Positions 52,503 through 60,285 of a DNA stretch of 64,000 bases are shown in pieces. The number at the start of each line of letters is the position of its first letter. Position 1 is the stretch's first letter. The notes under the pieces are model-generated. The model was not told the origin of the DNA, made no database searches, and worked only from the letters and a program-made list of their open reading frames with translations. This DNA comes from Streptomyces fagopyri. Its GTDB lineage: Bacteria; Actinomycetota; Actinomycetes; Streptomycetales; Streptomycetaceae. Location of the stretch: assembly GCF_009498275.1 (NCBI RefSeq), contig NZ_CP045643.1, forward strand, positions 4,836,001 to 4,900,000. The letters run 5' to 3'. The translations under genes and the position numbers were made by a program.

Positions 52503-52817
52503 CTACCAGCGGAAGGTGCGCATGCGCATGGCGTGACGGAGGCGGGCGACCTTGGCGCGCCGTGGCTGGACGCGGTCGCGCAGCTCGCGCGCCTCGGTGA
52601 GTTCACGGAGGAACTGGGCCCGGCGTCGCCTGCGCTGGGCGTCCGTCTCCTGCTCGGGCCGCTGGACCGGCCGCTCCGGCCACCGTGCCGGCTGGTCGGG
52701 CCGCTCGGGCTGTCGCGCCGGCCGGTCGGGCCGCTCGGGGCGGCGCGGTCGCGCCGAGCCCTTCGGCCGCTTCGGCTGTATGGACTGCTCCGGGGACTTC
52801 TCTTCCCGGTCCGGCAT
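52503..52817 (-). CDS. Basic Pro/Arg-rich protein of unknown function
   Basis: 104 residues. The first 60 contain RPERPD-type repeats (RPERPDRPARQPERPDQPARW, given in parts), and the rest is a helical basic tail (FLRELTEARELRDRV, ending MRMRTFRW). The conserved-looking tail suggests a nucleic-acid or ribosome partner. Start ATG 52817 is uncertain; the frame is open far upstream. Confidence 0.6.
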   Translation of the reverse strand: MPDREEKSPEQSIQPKRPKGSARPRRPERPDRPARQPERPDQPARWPERPVQRPEQETDAQRRRRRAQFLRELTEARELRDRVQPRRAKVARLRHAMRMRTFRW

Positions 52818-52913
52818 ACGCACACCACCCCAGCTTGGTCCTTCCCGCCTTCCCCCGGACGGCCCGTTTGATGCCAGCGCGAACGGCACGGAGGCCCGGC
52901 TACTGTTGTCCGC

Positions 52914-53549
52914 ATGCGTCTCCACGTCGTCGACCACCCCCTGGTCGCCCATAAGCTCACCACCCTGCGCGACCGGCGCACCGACTCCGCGACCTTCCGG
53001 CGGCTCGCCGACGAGCTGGTCACCCTGCTCGCCTACGAGGCCACCAGGGACGTGCGCACCGAGCAGGTCGACCTCGTGACCCCGGTGGCCTCCACGACGG
53101 GCGTCAAGCTGTCCCATCCGCGCCCGCTGGTCGTGCCGATCCTGCGCGCGGGCCTCGGCATGCTCGACGGCATGGTGCGGCTGCTGCCGACCGCCGAGGT
53201 GGGCTTCCTGGGCATGGTGCGCGACGAGGAGACCCTCCAGGCGTCCACGTACGCGACCCGGATGCCGGACGACCTCTCCGGGCGCCAGGTCTACGTCCTG
53301 GACCCGATGCTGGCCACCGGCGGCACGCTCGTCGCGGCGATCCAGGAACTGATCAAGCGGGGCGCCGACGACGTCACCGCCGTCGTGCTGCTCGCCGCCC
53401 CGGAGGGCGTCGAGGTCATGGAGCGCGAGCTCGCGGGCACACCGGTCACCGTCGTCACGGCCTCGGTCGACGAACGCCTGAACGAGAGCGGCTACATCGT
53501 GCCCGGCCTGGGTGACGCCGGCGACCGGATGTACGGGGCCGCCGAGTAG
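52914..53549 (+). CDS. upp: Uracil phosphoribosyltransferase
   Basis: 211 residues: [32 protein letters not shown], the PRPP loop [13 protein letters not shown] and [16 protein letters not shown]. It makes UMP from uracil and PRPP for salvage. TACTGT about 15 bases before ATG may be a -10 box and the mRNA may have a very short leader. The sequence is full length. Confidence 0.95.
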   Translation: MRLHVVDHPLVAHKLTTLRDRRTDSATFRRLADELVTLLAYEATRDVRTEQVDLVTPVASTTGVKLSHPRPLVVPILRAGLGMLDGMVRLLPTAEVGFLGMVRDEETLQASTYATRMPDDLSGRQVYVLDPMLATGGTLVAAIQELIKRGADDVTAVVLLAAPEGVEVMERELAGTPVTVVTASVDERLNESGYIVPGLGDAGDRMYGAAE

Positions 53550-53757
53550 GAGGGGCCGCTGCCCCGGCCGGCGCCGCGGTCCGTGGCGGTCCGCCCGACC
53601 GTGGCCGTCCGCCGGACCGACCGCCGATCCCTCCGTCGCCCTGCGGGGGTGGTGGTGGCCCGGCGTGCCGCCCCCGCGGGTCGGCACGGGTGCGGGTCCG
53701 GCCCGCAGCCGTGTTCCGCCCGGCGGCGGTGCGCGGCCGGCCGGCCCGTGAAGTCGT

Positions 53758-53788
53758 CGAAGGTCCCGCGTCCGACGCGGGACCTTCG
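53758..53788. terminator. Terminator between upp and the LytR_C gene
   Basis: CGAAGGTCCCGCGTC (53758-53772) and GACGCGGGACCTTCG (53774-53788) are perfect complements around one base. Confidence 0.85.
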
Positions 53789-53832
53789 GTGTGTTCGGAG
53801 TCGTCGGCGGCGCGGGTCGCGCCGTCCGGCGG

Positions 53833-54495
53833 TCAGCAGTTCTTCGGCTTGGTGGAGTCCGGCTTCGGGTCGGTCAGAAGGGCCAGCGCCTTGTCGGCGT
53901 CCTGCTTCTTGGTGAGCGACGTGAACCCGGTGCCGATGATGAGGTCGACCTGGTCCGCCTGCTTCCGGCCGTCGGCCTTCAGCTGGGCGCCGCTGAGCTG
54001 GGTGCCCAGGACCGGCAGCGCGGCCTTGACGGCCGCGGCGGAGCCGAGGAGCAGCCCGGGTCCCGTGACCTTCTTGTCGTACGCCTTCGTCGCGTTGCCC
54101 ACGTCACCGATGCGGAACCCGCGCTTCTTCAGCTCGTCGGCGGTGTCCTTGGCGAGCCCGCTGCGGGGCGTGGCGTTCAGGACGTTGACCGTGATCCGGC
54201 CGGGCTCGGGCAGAGCGCCGGCGGCGTCGGACACCGCGGCCGTGGACGCCTTGGCCGACGGACCGGGACCGGTCGCGCAGTGCGCCTTGGTGCCGGCCGC
54301 CGTGGCCTTGTCACCGCCGCCCGTGAAGACGTCGATGAGCTGCAGGGTTCCCCACCCGACCAGCCCGAGCGCGGTGACGCAGACGACGACCAGGAACACG
54401 AGCCTGCGGCGCCCTCGGGGCCGGCGCATCCGTGGGTACTTGTCCCCCGTGATCCGGTACTGGCCGCCCATGCCAGGGGGAGTGAGCATGCTCAT
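53833..54495 (-). CDS. LytR C-terminal domain membrane protein
   Basis: 220 residues: basic cytoplasmic start (MSMLTPPGMGGQYRITGDKYP), one membrane helix (about 34-56), then an extracellular LytR_C domain (ITVNVLNATPRSGLAKDTADEL, QVDLIIGTGFTSL) with two Cys. LytR_C domains occur with wall-polymer ligases; alone it may be a wall accessory protein. Start ATG 54495 (or 54489). Confidence 0.87.
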   Translation of the reverse strand: MSMLTPPGMGGQYRITGDKYPRMRRPRGRRRLVFLVVVCVTALGLVGWGTLQLIDVFTGGGDKATAAGTKAHCATGPGPSAKASTAAVSDAAGALPEPGRITVNVLNATPRSGLAKDTADELKKRGFRIGDVGNATKAYDKKVTGPGLLLGSAAAVKAALPVLGTQLSGAQLKADGRKQADQVDLIIGTGFTSLTKKQDADKALALLTDPKPDSTKPKNC

Positions 54496-54616
54496 GGGCG
54501 CAGCGTAGTGGCCCGCGGCTGTGATGCCTACTAAATGATCATTGACCCGCACGCAGTCCAACCCAAAAGGGTCAACGTTCGCCCGTTCGGGCGGGCCGGG
54601 TCCGGTCGAGGGGGTG

Positions 54617-54913
54617 CTAGCCCAGTTCGAGGACGCGGGCGTGGAGCACCTGGCGCTGCTGCAGCGCGGCGCGGACGGCGCGGTGCAGGCCGTCCTCGAG
54701 GTACAGGTCGCCCTGCCACTTCACGACGTGCGCGAAGAGGTCGCCGTAGAAGGTGGAGTCCTCGGCGAGGAGGGTCTCCAGATCCAGCTGGCCCTTGGTC
54801 GTCACGAGCTGATCGAGGCGGACCGGGCGCGGTGCGACGTCCGCCCACTGCCGGGTGCTTTCCCGGCCGTGGTCGGGGTACGGCCGGCCGTTTCCGATGC
54901 GCTTGAAGATCAC
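54617..54913 (-). CDS. VapB-family antitoxin-like protein, without a toxin
   Basis: 98 residues (IFKRIGNGRPYPDHGREST, LEDGLHRAVRAALQQRQVLHARVLEL). I recall it being labelled VapB-type in Streptomyces. No VapC PIN gene lies next to it, so toxin-antitoxin function is doubtful. GTG 54913. Confidence 0.7.
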   Translation of the reverse strand: MIFKRIGNGRPYPDHGRESTRQWADVAPRPVRLDQLVTTKGQLDLETLLAEDSTFYGDLFAHVVKWQGDLYLEDGLHRAVRAALQQRQVLHARVLELG

Positions 54914-55075
54914 ACGGAAAGCCTACCGGCCCAGACCTTCCGGGCGCAGCCATGGCGACGGAGTGCGACGCTGGAAAAGACGTGGTAAATCCGGGCGAAG
55001 CGGTAACTCTCCCTGACGGCCCGGAACCCGCCGGGCACACCCGGACCGGGAAGTGACGGGGAACAGGGGCCTGAC

Positions 55076-56731
55076 ATGAGTGACAGTGACACCGGGGCGG
55101 GGACGCCTCCGACAGCTGCACCCGAACGGGTGAGCGGCGAAACGGCCGTCCGGCCGGAAGCGGTGAGCGGGGGAGCCGCGCTGCCCGCCGAAGCCCTGCG
55201 GATCGCGGCCGGTTACGCCTTCGCCGGACCCGCTCTCGACCTGGGCGCCCTGCTCTGGGACGGGCGGTGTCTGCCGGACGCGCAGATCCGGATCCCGCTG
55301 CCCATGCTCAACCGGCACGGCCTGGTCGCGGGTGCCACCGGCACCGGCAAGACCAAGACGCTGCAGCTGATCGCCGAACAGCTGTCGGCCCAGGGGGTGC
55401 CGGTGTTCCTGGCCGACGTCAAGGGCGACATGTCAGGGATCTCGGCATCGGGCCTGCCGCAGGAGAAGGTGCGGGCGCGGGCCCAGGAGGTCCACCAGGC
55501 GTGGACACCGGCCGGCTGCCCGGCGGAGTTCCTCGCGCTCGGGGGCCTCGGTCACGGCATCCCCGTTCGGGCCACGGTCACCAGCTTCGGCCCGGTGCTG
55601 CTGTCGAAGGTGCTCCAGCTCAACCAGACCCAGGAGCAGTCCCTCGGCCTGATCTTCCACTACGCCGACCAGAAGGGCCTCGAACTGTTCGATCTGAAGG
55701 ATCTGCGCGCGGTCGTCGCGTTCCTGAGCTCGGACGAGGGCAAGCAGGAACTGAAGGGGATCGGCGGACTGTCGACGGCGACGGCCGGGGTGATCCTGCG
55801 CTCCCTCACCGCGTTCGAGGCACAGGGCATGAGCCCGTTCTTCGGGGAACCGGAGTTCGACACCGGCGAGCTGCTGCGGACGGCGCCGGACGGGCGCGGC
55901 CTGGTCTCCGTCCTCGAACTCCCCGAGGTCCAGGACAGACCGCAGCTCTTCTCGACCTTCCTGATGTGGATGCTCGCGGACCTCTTCCACGACCTCCCGG
56001 AGGTCGGCGACGTCGACAGGCCGAAGCTGGTCTTCTTCTTCGACGAGGCCCATCTGCTCTTCACCGGCGCGTCGAAGGCCTTCCTGGAGTCCGTCACACA
56101 GACGGTCCGTCTCATTCGCTCGAAAGGGGTCGGCGTCTTCTTCGTGACCCAGACCCCGAAGGACGTGCCCGCCGACGTCCTCGCGCAGCTCGGCAACCGG
56201 GTCCAGCACGCGCTGCGCGCCTTCACCCCGGACGACCAGAAGGCGCTGAAGGCGACGGTGAAGACCTTCCCGAACTCCGGGTACGACCTGGAGGAGGTCC
56301 TCACCGCGCTCGGCATCGGCGAGGCCGTGGTGACCGTGATGAGCGAGAAGGGCGCGCCGACGCCGGTCGCGGTGACCCGGCTGCGGGCCCCGGGGTCCCT
56401 GATGGGTCCGCTCGACGCGGCCGATCTGGACCGGGCGGTGCGGGAGTCCTCGCTGTACGGGCGTTACGCGCAGGCGGTCGATCGCGAGTCCGCGTACGAG
56501 AAGCTCACCGCCCGGGAGGCGGCGCGCGAGCGGGCTGCCGGGGAGGCCGCGCCTTCGTCGCCCCCGCCCGGGAAGGCGCCGGCGACGAAGGGCCGTCCCA
56601 AGGAGGAGACGTCCGTCGTCGAGCAGGTCGTCGCCAGCGGTGTCTTCAAGTCCCTGGCGCGGTCGGTGGGGACGCAGATCGGACGGGAGATCACCCGCTC
56701 CCTCTTCGGGACGGCCCGCCGCAGGCGGTAG
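55076..56731 (+). CDS. HerA-like ATPase (DUF853 helicase family)
   Basis: 551 residues: Walker A GATGTGKT (86-93), DVKGDMSG, a Walker B LVFFFDEAH (318-326), QTPKDVPADVLAQLGNRVQHALRAF as sensor/arginine region, and a basic C-terminus. HerA hexamers pump DNA, often with NurA, but no NurA gene is adjacent. Start ATG 55076. Confidence 0.9.
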   Translation: MSDSDTGAGTPPTAAPERVSGETAVRPEAVSGGAALPAEALRIAAGYAFAGPALDLGALLWDGRCLPDAQIRIPLPMLNRHGLVAGATGTGKTKTLQLIAEQLSAQGVPVFLADVKGDMSGISASGLPQEKVRARAQEVHQAWTPAGCPAEFLALGGLGHGIPVRATVTSFGPVLLSKVLQLNQTQEQSLGLIFHYADQKGLELFDLKDLRAVVAFLSSDEGKQELKGIGGLSTATAGVILRSLTAFEAQGMSPFFGEPEFDTGELLRTAPDGRGLVSVLELPEVQDRPQLFSTFLMWMLADLFHDLPEVGDVDRPKLVFFFDEAHLLFTGASKAFLESVTQTVRLIRSKGVGVFFVTQTPKDVPADVLAQLGNRVQHALRAFTPDDQKALKATVKTFPNSGYDLEEVLTALGIGEAVVTVMSEKGAPTPVAVTRLRAPGSLMGPLDAADLDRAVRESSLYGRYAQAVDRESAYEKLTAREAARERAAGEAAPSSPPPGKAPATKGRPKEETSVVEQVVASGVFKSLARSVGTQIGREITRSLFGTARRRR

Positions 56732-57009
56732 GGCACGGCGGCGCGCTCGCGTGTTCCCGTCCACCGCTCGCCGTCTGCCGTTTCCCGGCGGGAGGGGGCA
56801 CGACGGGGAGATCCGGCGGGGCCGACCCCGGCCGGGAGAGCGTGGGCGGGCGGGCCCCGGAGGGAACTCGACGGGAGGGTCCGGGTGGGAAGGGCCGGCG
56901 GGGAGCGCGGACGGCGAGGGCCCGGCGGGGAAGGCCTGGCGGGGAGGGGCCGAGGTGACCCAGGACGGCCGCCCCGGCGTGGGACGGCCGTTCCGGTCTC
57001 CGTGGGCGT

Positions 57010-57219
57010 CTAGCCGCGCTCGCCGGGCTTCCTCGGCGCGACCGCCGGGGGTGTCAGGGGTGTCAGGGGTGCCGGGGGCGTCGGGGACGACGGGGACGCT
57101 GCGTCCCGGACCTTGTCCGGTCGGGGCGTCCGGACGGTGTCAGGGTTCGGCTTCGGCGCGTGGCGGGCGGCGTCCGCGCGCAGCAGGGCGCGCAGGATCG
57201 CGTACGGGTCGTTGGGCAT
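57010..57219 (-). CDS. Small Pro-rich protein, unknown
   Basis: 69 residues: MPNDPYAILRALLRADAARH forms one helix, followed by a Pro/Thr/Ser-rich tail. AAGGA is 8 bases before ATG 57219. I recall similar small Streptomyces proteins but no function. Confidence 0.5.
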   Translation of the reverse strand: MPNDPYAILRALLRADAARHAPKPNPDTVRTPRPDKVRDAASPSSPTPPAPLTPLTPPAVAPRKPGERG

Positions 57220-57270
57220 GGCTGTGTCCTTGTGTTCGCTGGTACCTGGTCCGCTGATCGACCGGGTCTC

Positions 57271-57621
57271 TCAGCAGCGCAGGACCACCGAGCGCGGGGC
57301 GTGCGGGTCGGGGGAGGACGAAGCCGCCGCGGGGCGGGGCCGGGACGCGCGGCCCGGGTGCCCGGGGACGGTGCGGGGCGCCGGGCGAGACGGGGCGAGG
57401 CGGCCTTGTCCGGGCCTGCCGGGTGGGCGGAGGGCCGTGTCGAGCACGTCGTGTTCGGCGCCGTGGCCCGGTGTGTCGGCGACTGTCACGGGGGCCGCCG
57501 CGGAGAGCGCCTCGGCCTGCGCGCCCGCGGCGAGGAACGCCACGACGAGCAGCGCCAACACCCGCATCCACGCGTGCCGGCGCGGCGGGTGCGGCCGGGG
57601 GTGCGACGGAGCGGGCCTCAT
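57271..57621 (-). CDS. Small secreted Pro-rich protein, unknown
   Basis: 116 residues with a hydrophobic segment MRVLALLVVAFLAAGAQA that looks like a signal peptide, preceded by a basic His/Pro-rich part if the start is ATG 57621; ATG 57567 starts exactly at the signal core. The mature part is Pro/Arg-rich and ends RSVVLRC. Function unknown. Confidence 0.55.
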   Translation of the reverse strand: MRPAPSHPRPHPPRRHAWMRVLALLVVAFLAAGAQAEALSAAAPVTVADTPGHGAEHDVLDTALRPPGRPGQGRLAPSRPAPRTVPGHPGRASRPRPAAASSSPDPHAPRSVVLRC

Positions 57622-57721
57622 GTCAGGTCATGTCCCCTCAGCGGGAGGGTGGTTCATCGGGCGGCGGGGATATCCGCCCTCATGGCGTACGGACGGGGCG
57701 CGCGGTTGACGCCGGGAGGGG

Positions 57722-58375
57722 TCAGGCGGCGCGCGGGACGTGGCGGGCGCGCCCGCGGATCCGGAACGCGGTGACGATCTCGGTGACGCCGACCGCGAGG
57801 AGCCAGCAGCCGCCCACCAGGGTGAGGACGGCGACCGACGCGAAGGGGGAGACGATCAGGACGATGCCGGCGAGGAAGCTGACGATGCCGAGGAGGATCT
57901 GCCAGCCGCGGGCGGGCACGCTCGGGTCGGAGGCGGCGGCCAGGGTCTGGGTGATCCCGCGGAACAGCCAGCCGATGCCGATCCACAGGGCGAGCAGCAG
58001 GATCGACTGCATCGCGCCGCGGAAGCAGAACAGGCCGAGCAGGATGGACAGGGCGCCGCTGATGAAGGCCATGACGCGCAGGGAGGTGGCCGCGTGGGTG
58101 CCGAACGCGGCGACGAGCTGCAGTACGCCGCTGACGAGCAGGTAGAGCCCGAAGAGCACCCCCGCGGCGAGGAGCGAGGCGCCCGGCCAGACCAGGACCA
58201 GTACGCCCAGGGCGAGGGTCGCGACGCCGGCGGCCAGGACGGCCTGCCAGGCGCTGCGGGTGAGGAGGTGCAGGGGGCCTTCGGGGACGGCGCCCGGCTC
58301 ACGGTCGTGCCGGGTGTGGGCCCGGCGGTCGTCGTACCGCGGATCGCCGGGGGCGGTGTTCGGTGCCTCGGTCAT
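57722..58375 (-). CDS. HdeD-like (DUF308) membrane protein
   Basis: 217 residues with six helices in three similar pairs (VLAAGVATLALGVLVLVWPG, AFISGALSILLGLFCF, LLGIVSFLAGIVLIVSPF). HdeD helps acid resistance in enterics; in Streptomyces the role is not known. ATG 58375. Confidence 0.87.
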   Translation of the reverse strand: MTEAPNTAPGDPRYDDRRAHTRHDREPGAVPEGPLHLLTRSAWQAVLAAGVATLALGVLVLVWPGASLLAAGVLFGLYLLVSGVLQLVAAFGTHAATSLRVMAFISGALSILLGLFCFRGAMQSILLLALWIGIGWLFRGITQTLAAASDPSVPARGWQILLGIVSFLAGIVLIVSPFASVAVLTLVGGCWLLAVGVTEIVTAFRIRGRARHVPRAA

Positions 58376-58426
58376 GCTTCATGCTTCGGCCGGGTGGCGC
58401 GCTCCGCCAGCGGGGTCACCCAACCG

Positions 58427-58720
58427 ACGGACCGGTACGCCGGCCGACGGACCGGTACCCCGGCCTCCGGACCGGGTACCCCGGCCTCCGGACCGGGTAC
58501 CCCGGCTTCCGGACCGGGTACCCCGGCTTCCGGACGGGCACCTCGACCTCCGGACCGGGTACCCCGGCTTCCGGACGGGCACCTCGACCTCCGGACCGGG
58601 TACCCCGGCTTCCGGACGGGCACCTCGACCTCCGGACCGGGCACCCCGGCTTCCGGACCGGCACCTCGACCTCCGGACGGGCACCCCGGCCTCCGGCCCG
58701 GCACCCCGGCCTCCGGCCCC
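58427..58720. repeat. 21-bp minisatellite
   Basis: About fourteen tandem units of 20-21 bases, for example CCGGACCGGGTACCCCGGC with variants CCGGACGGGCACCTCGAC. Units of two types alternate in the middle. The array lies between hdeD and the glycosylase gene (gap 58376-58822), with no supported gene in it. Confidence 0.9.
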
Positions 58721-58822
58721 CGCCACGGACGCTGCCGCCCCCGGACCCCCGTCATCGCCCGAAGGGCTCGCCCTCGCGTTCCGGGCCGGGCCGGTGTTCC
58801 GGCCCGGCCCGGAACGCGCCGG

Positions 58823-59407
58823 TCACCTGCCGGAGGCCTTCGCGGCGGCCTTCAGTTCCTGTTTGTGGGCCCGGACCTTGGCCAGGGACTCGGGGCCGGT
58901 GATGTCGGCGACCGAGCGGAACGCCTTCGGTTCGCCGTAGGCGCCCGCCGCCTCGCGCCAGCCCTTGGGGTGTACGTCGAGCTGCTTGCCGAGGAGGGCC
59001 AGGAAGATCTGGGCCTTCTGGGCGCCGAACCCGGGCAGCTCGTTGAGGCGCCGGAGGAGCTCCGCGCCCGTGCCGGCGTCCTTCCAGACGGCGGCGGCGT
59101 CTCCGGCGTAGTGCTCCACGAGGTACTGGCACAGCTGCTGGATCCGCTTGGCCATCGAGCCCGGGTAGCGGTGGACGGCCGGTTTCGCGGAGAGCAGCGC
59201 GGCGAACTTCTCCGGGTCGTACGCCGCGATCTCGTGCGCGTCCAGGTCGTTCGCGCCGAGGCGTTCGGCGATCGTGCGGGGTCCCTTGAACGCCCATTCC
59301 ATCGGTACCTGCTGGTCGAGCAGCATCCCGACCAGGGCGGCGAGCGGGCTGCGGCCGAGCAGTTCGTCGGCGTCGGGATCCTGGGCGATGTGAAGACTGA
59401 TGTCCAT
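58823..59407 (-). CDS. HhH-GPD family base-excision DNA repair protein
   Basis: 194 residues: LLDQQVPMEWAFKGPRTIAERLG, then the helix-hairpin-helix LNELPGFGAQKAQIFLALLG. The family removes damaged bases, but the normal catalytic Asp region here reads QLDVHPKGW, so the exact chemistry is open. It matches a small actinobacterial subfamily of uncharacterised HhH-GPD proteins. ATG 59407. Confidence 0.83.
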   Translation of the reverse strand: MDISLHIAQDPDADELLGRSPLAALVGMLLDQQVPMEWAFKGPRTIAERLGANDLDAHEIAAYDPEKFAALLSAKPAVHRYPGSMAKRIQQLCQYLVEHYAGDAAAVWKDAGTGAELLRRLNELPGFGAQKAQIFLALLGKQLDVHPKGWREAAGAYGEPKAFRSVADITGPESLAKVRAHKQELKAAAKASGR

Positions 59408-59479
59408 GCGTCGATGATCCGGCGCGGACGGCCCCGCCGCCTCCCCGCTGCGGGACACCGCTCCGGCCCCGGGGGCCGA

Positions 59480-60208
59480 TCAGGTCGTACGCCAGTAGCC
59501 CATCGCGTTGACCCGCTGCTTCGGGAGGGCGAGCTCCTTGCGGACGTACGCCGTGAGGGAACGGGTCGTGGCGGTGTCGCAGGCGATCCACACGTACGGG
59601 TCCGGCTCGCCCTCCAGGAGGCCGGGGAGGTCCGCCCTGACCTCGGCGACGAGATGGGCGCCCCGGTCGCGGCGGGGCACCGGGCGGACGGTGTGACGGG
59701 AGGAAGCGGTGCGGAAGGGGAGCCCGTCCACGCCGTGGTCGGTCTCGAACCAGATCGTCGCCGGGGCCTGCCCCACCGCGTCCAGCAGGGAGTTGAGGGC
59801 GGGGAGCGAGGCCGGGTCGGCGACGGCGAAGACATGGGAGGGGGCCGGGTCCGGATCGGTGAACGCGGTGCCGTGGACCGTCGCGTCGATGGTGTCCCCG
59901 GGGCGGGCCGCCCGCGCCCAGTCCGAGGCGCGGCCTTCGTGCAGCGCGAACTCCAGGCCGAAGGTGCCGGCCGCCGGATCGGGGTCGACCAGGGTGTACG
60001 CCCGCTGGTGCGGCTTGCCCGCGTGGTCGAACCACAGCCGGACCCAGAGCGTGGGGTGCACCCCGGTCGCCGCGAGCATGCCGCCGTCGGTGAACCGCAG
60101 CCGCCGGTAGCGCGGGGTGACGTCCTCGGCACCGGTCACGGTGAACGTGAAGTCCTTGCCGCGCAGCAGTTTGAGTACCGCGCCCTCCCAGCCGTGCCCC
60201 TGGCCCAT
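59480..60208 (-). CDS. Siderophore-interacting protein (ferric-siderophore reductase)
   Basis: 242 residues: FAD/NAD ferredoxin-reductase-like protein of the ViuB/SIP type (VTPRYRRLRFTDGG, PHQRAYTLVDPDP, and C-terminal VNAMGYWRTT). It reduces Fe(III)-siderophore in the cytoplasm. The promoter has an iron box 41 bases upstream. GGTGGAG before ATG 60208. Confidence 0.92.
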   Translation of the reverse strand: MGQGHGWEGAVLKLLRGKDFTFTVTGAEDVTPRYRRLRFTDGGMLAATGVHPTLWVRLWFDHAGKPHQRAYTLVDPDPAAGTFGLEFALHEGRASDWARAARPGDTIDATVHGTAFTDPDPAPSHVFAVADPASLPALNSLLDAVGQAPATIWFETDHGVDGLPFRTASSRHTVRPVPRRDRGAHLVAEVRADLPGLLEGEPDPYVWIACDTATTRSLTAYVRKELALPKQRVNAMGYWRTT

Positions 60209-60248
60209 CCTGTCTCCACCCCTCGCGTACGATCTCGGCCAACTAAAG

Positions 60249-60267
60249 TTAGGTTAGCCTAACCTGA
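60249..60267. promoter_or_regulatory. Iron box for DmdR/IdeR
   Basis: TTAGGTTAGCCTAACCTGA is a 19-bp element with one mismatch from perfect symmetry and close to the DmdR consensus TTAGGTTAGGCTCACCTAA. It lies in the shared 77-base promoter of the divergent siderophore genes. Confidence 0.92.
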
Positions 60268-60285
60268 TAAAAGTGGGGATGGACT

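Noticed and set aside
54617..56731. VapBC toxin-antitoxin module
   Set aside because: The neighbour on either side is a LytR_C protein and a HerA-like ATPase, not a PIN-domain toxin.
55076..56731. HerA-based antiphage defence system
   Set aside because: No Sir2, DUF4297 or NurA gene lies beside it; the DUF853 form is a common chromosomal gene.
58427..58720. CRISPR array
   Set aside because: Units are contiguous without unique spacers and no cas gene is nearby.
58372..58755. Minus-strand ORF through the minisatellite, ending in an ATGA overlap with hdeD
   Set aside because: It consists almost entirely of the repeat (EAGVPGP units) with no ribosome site; kept only as a test in the minisatellite finding.
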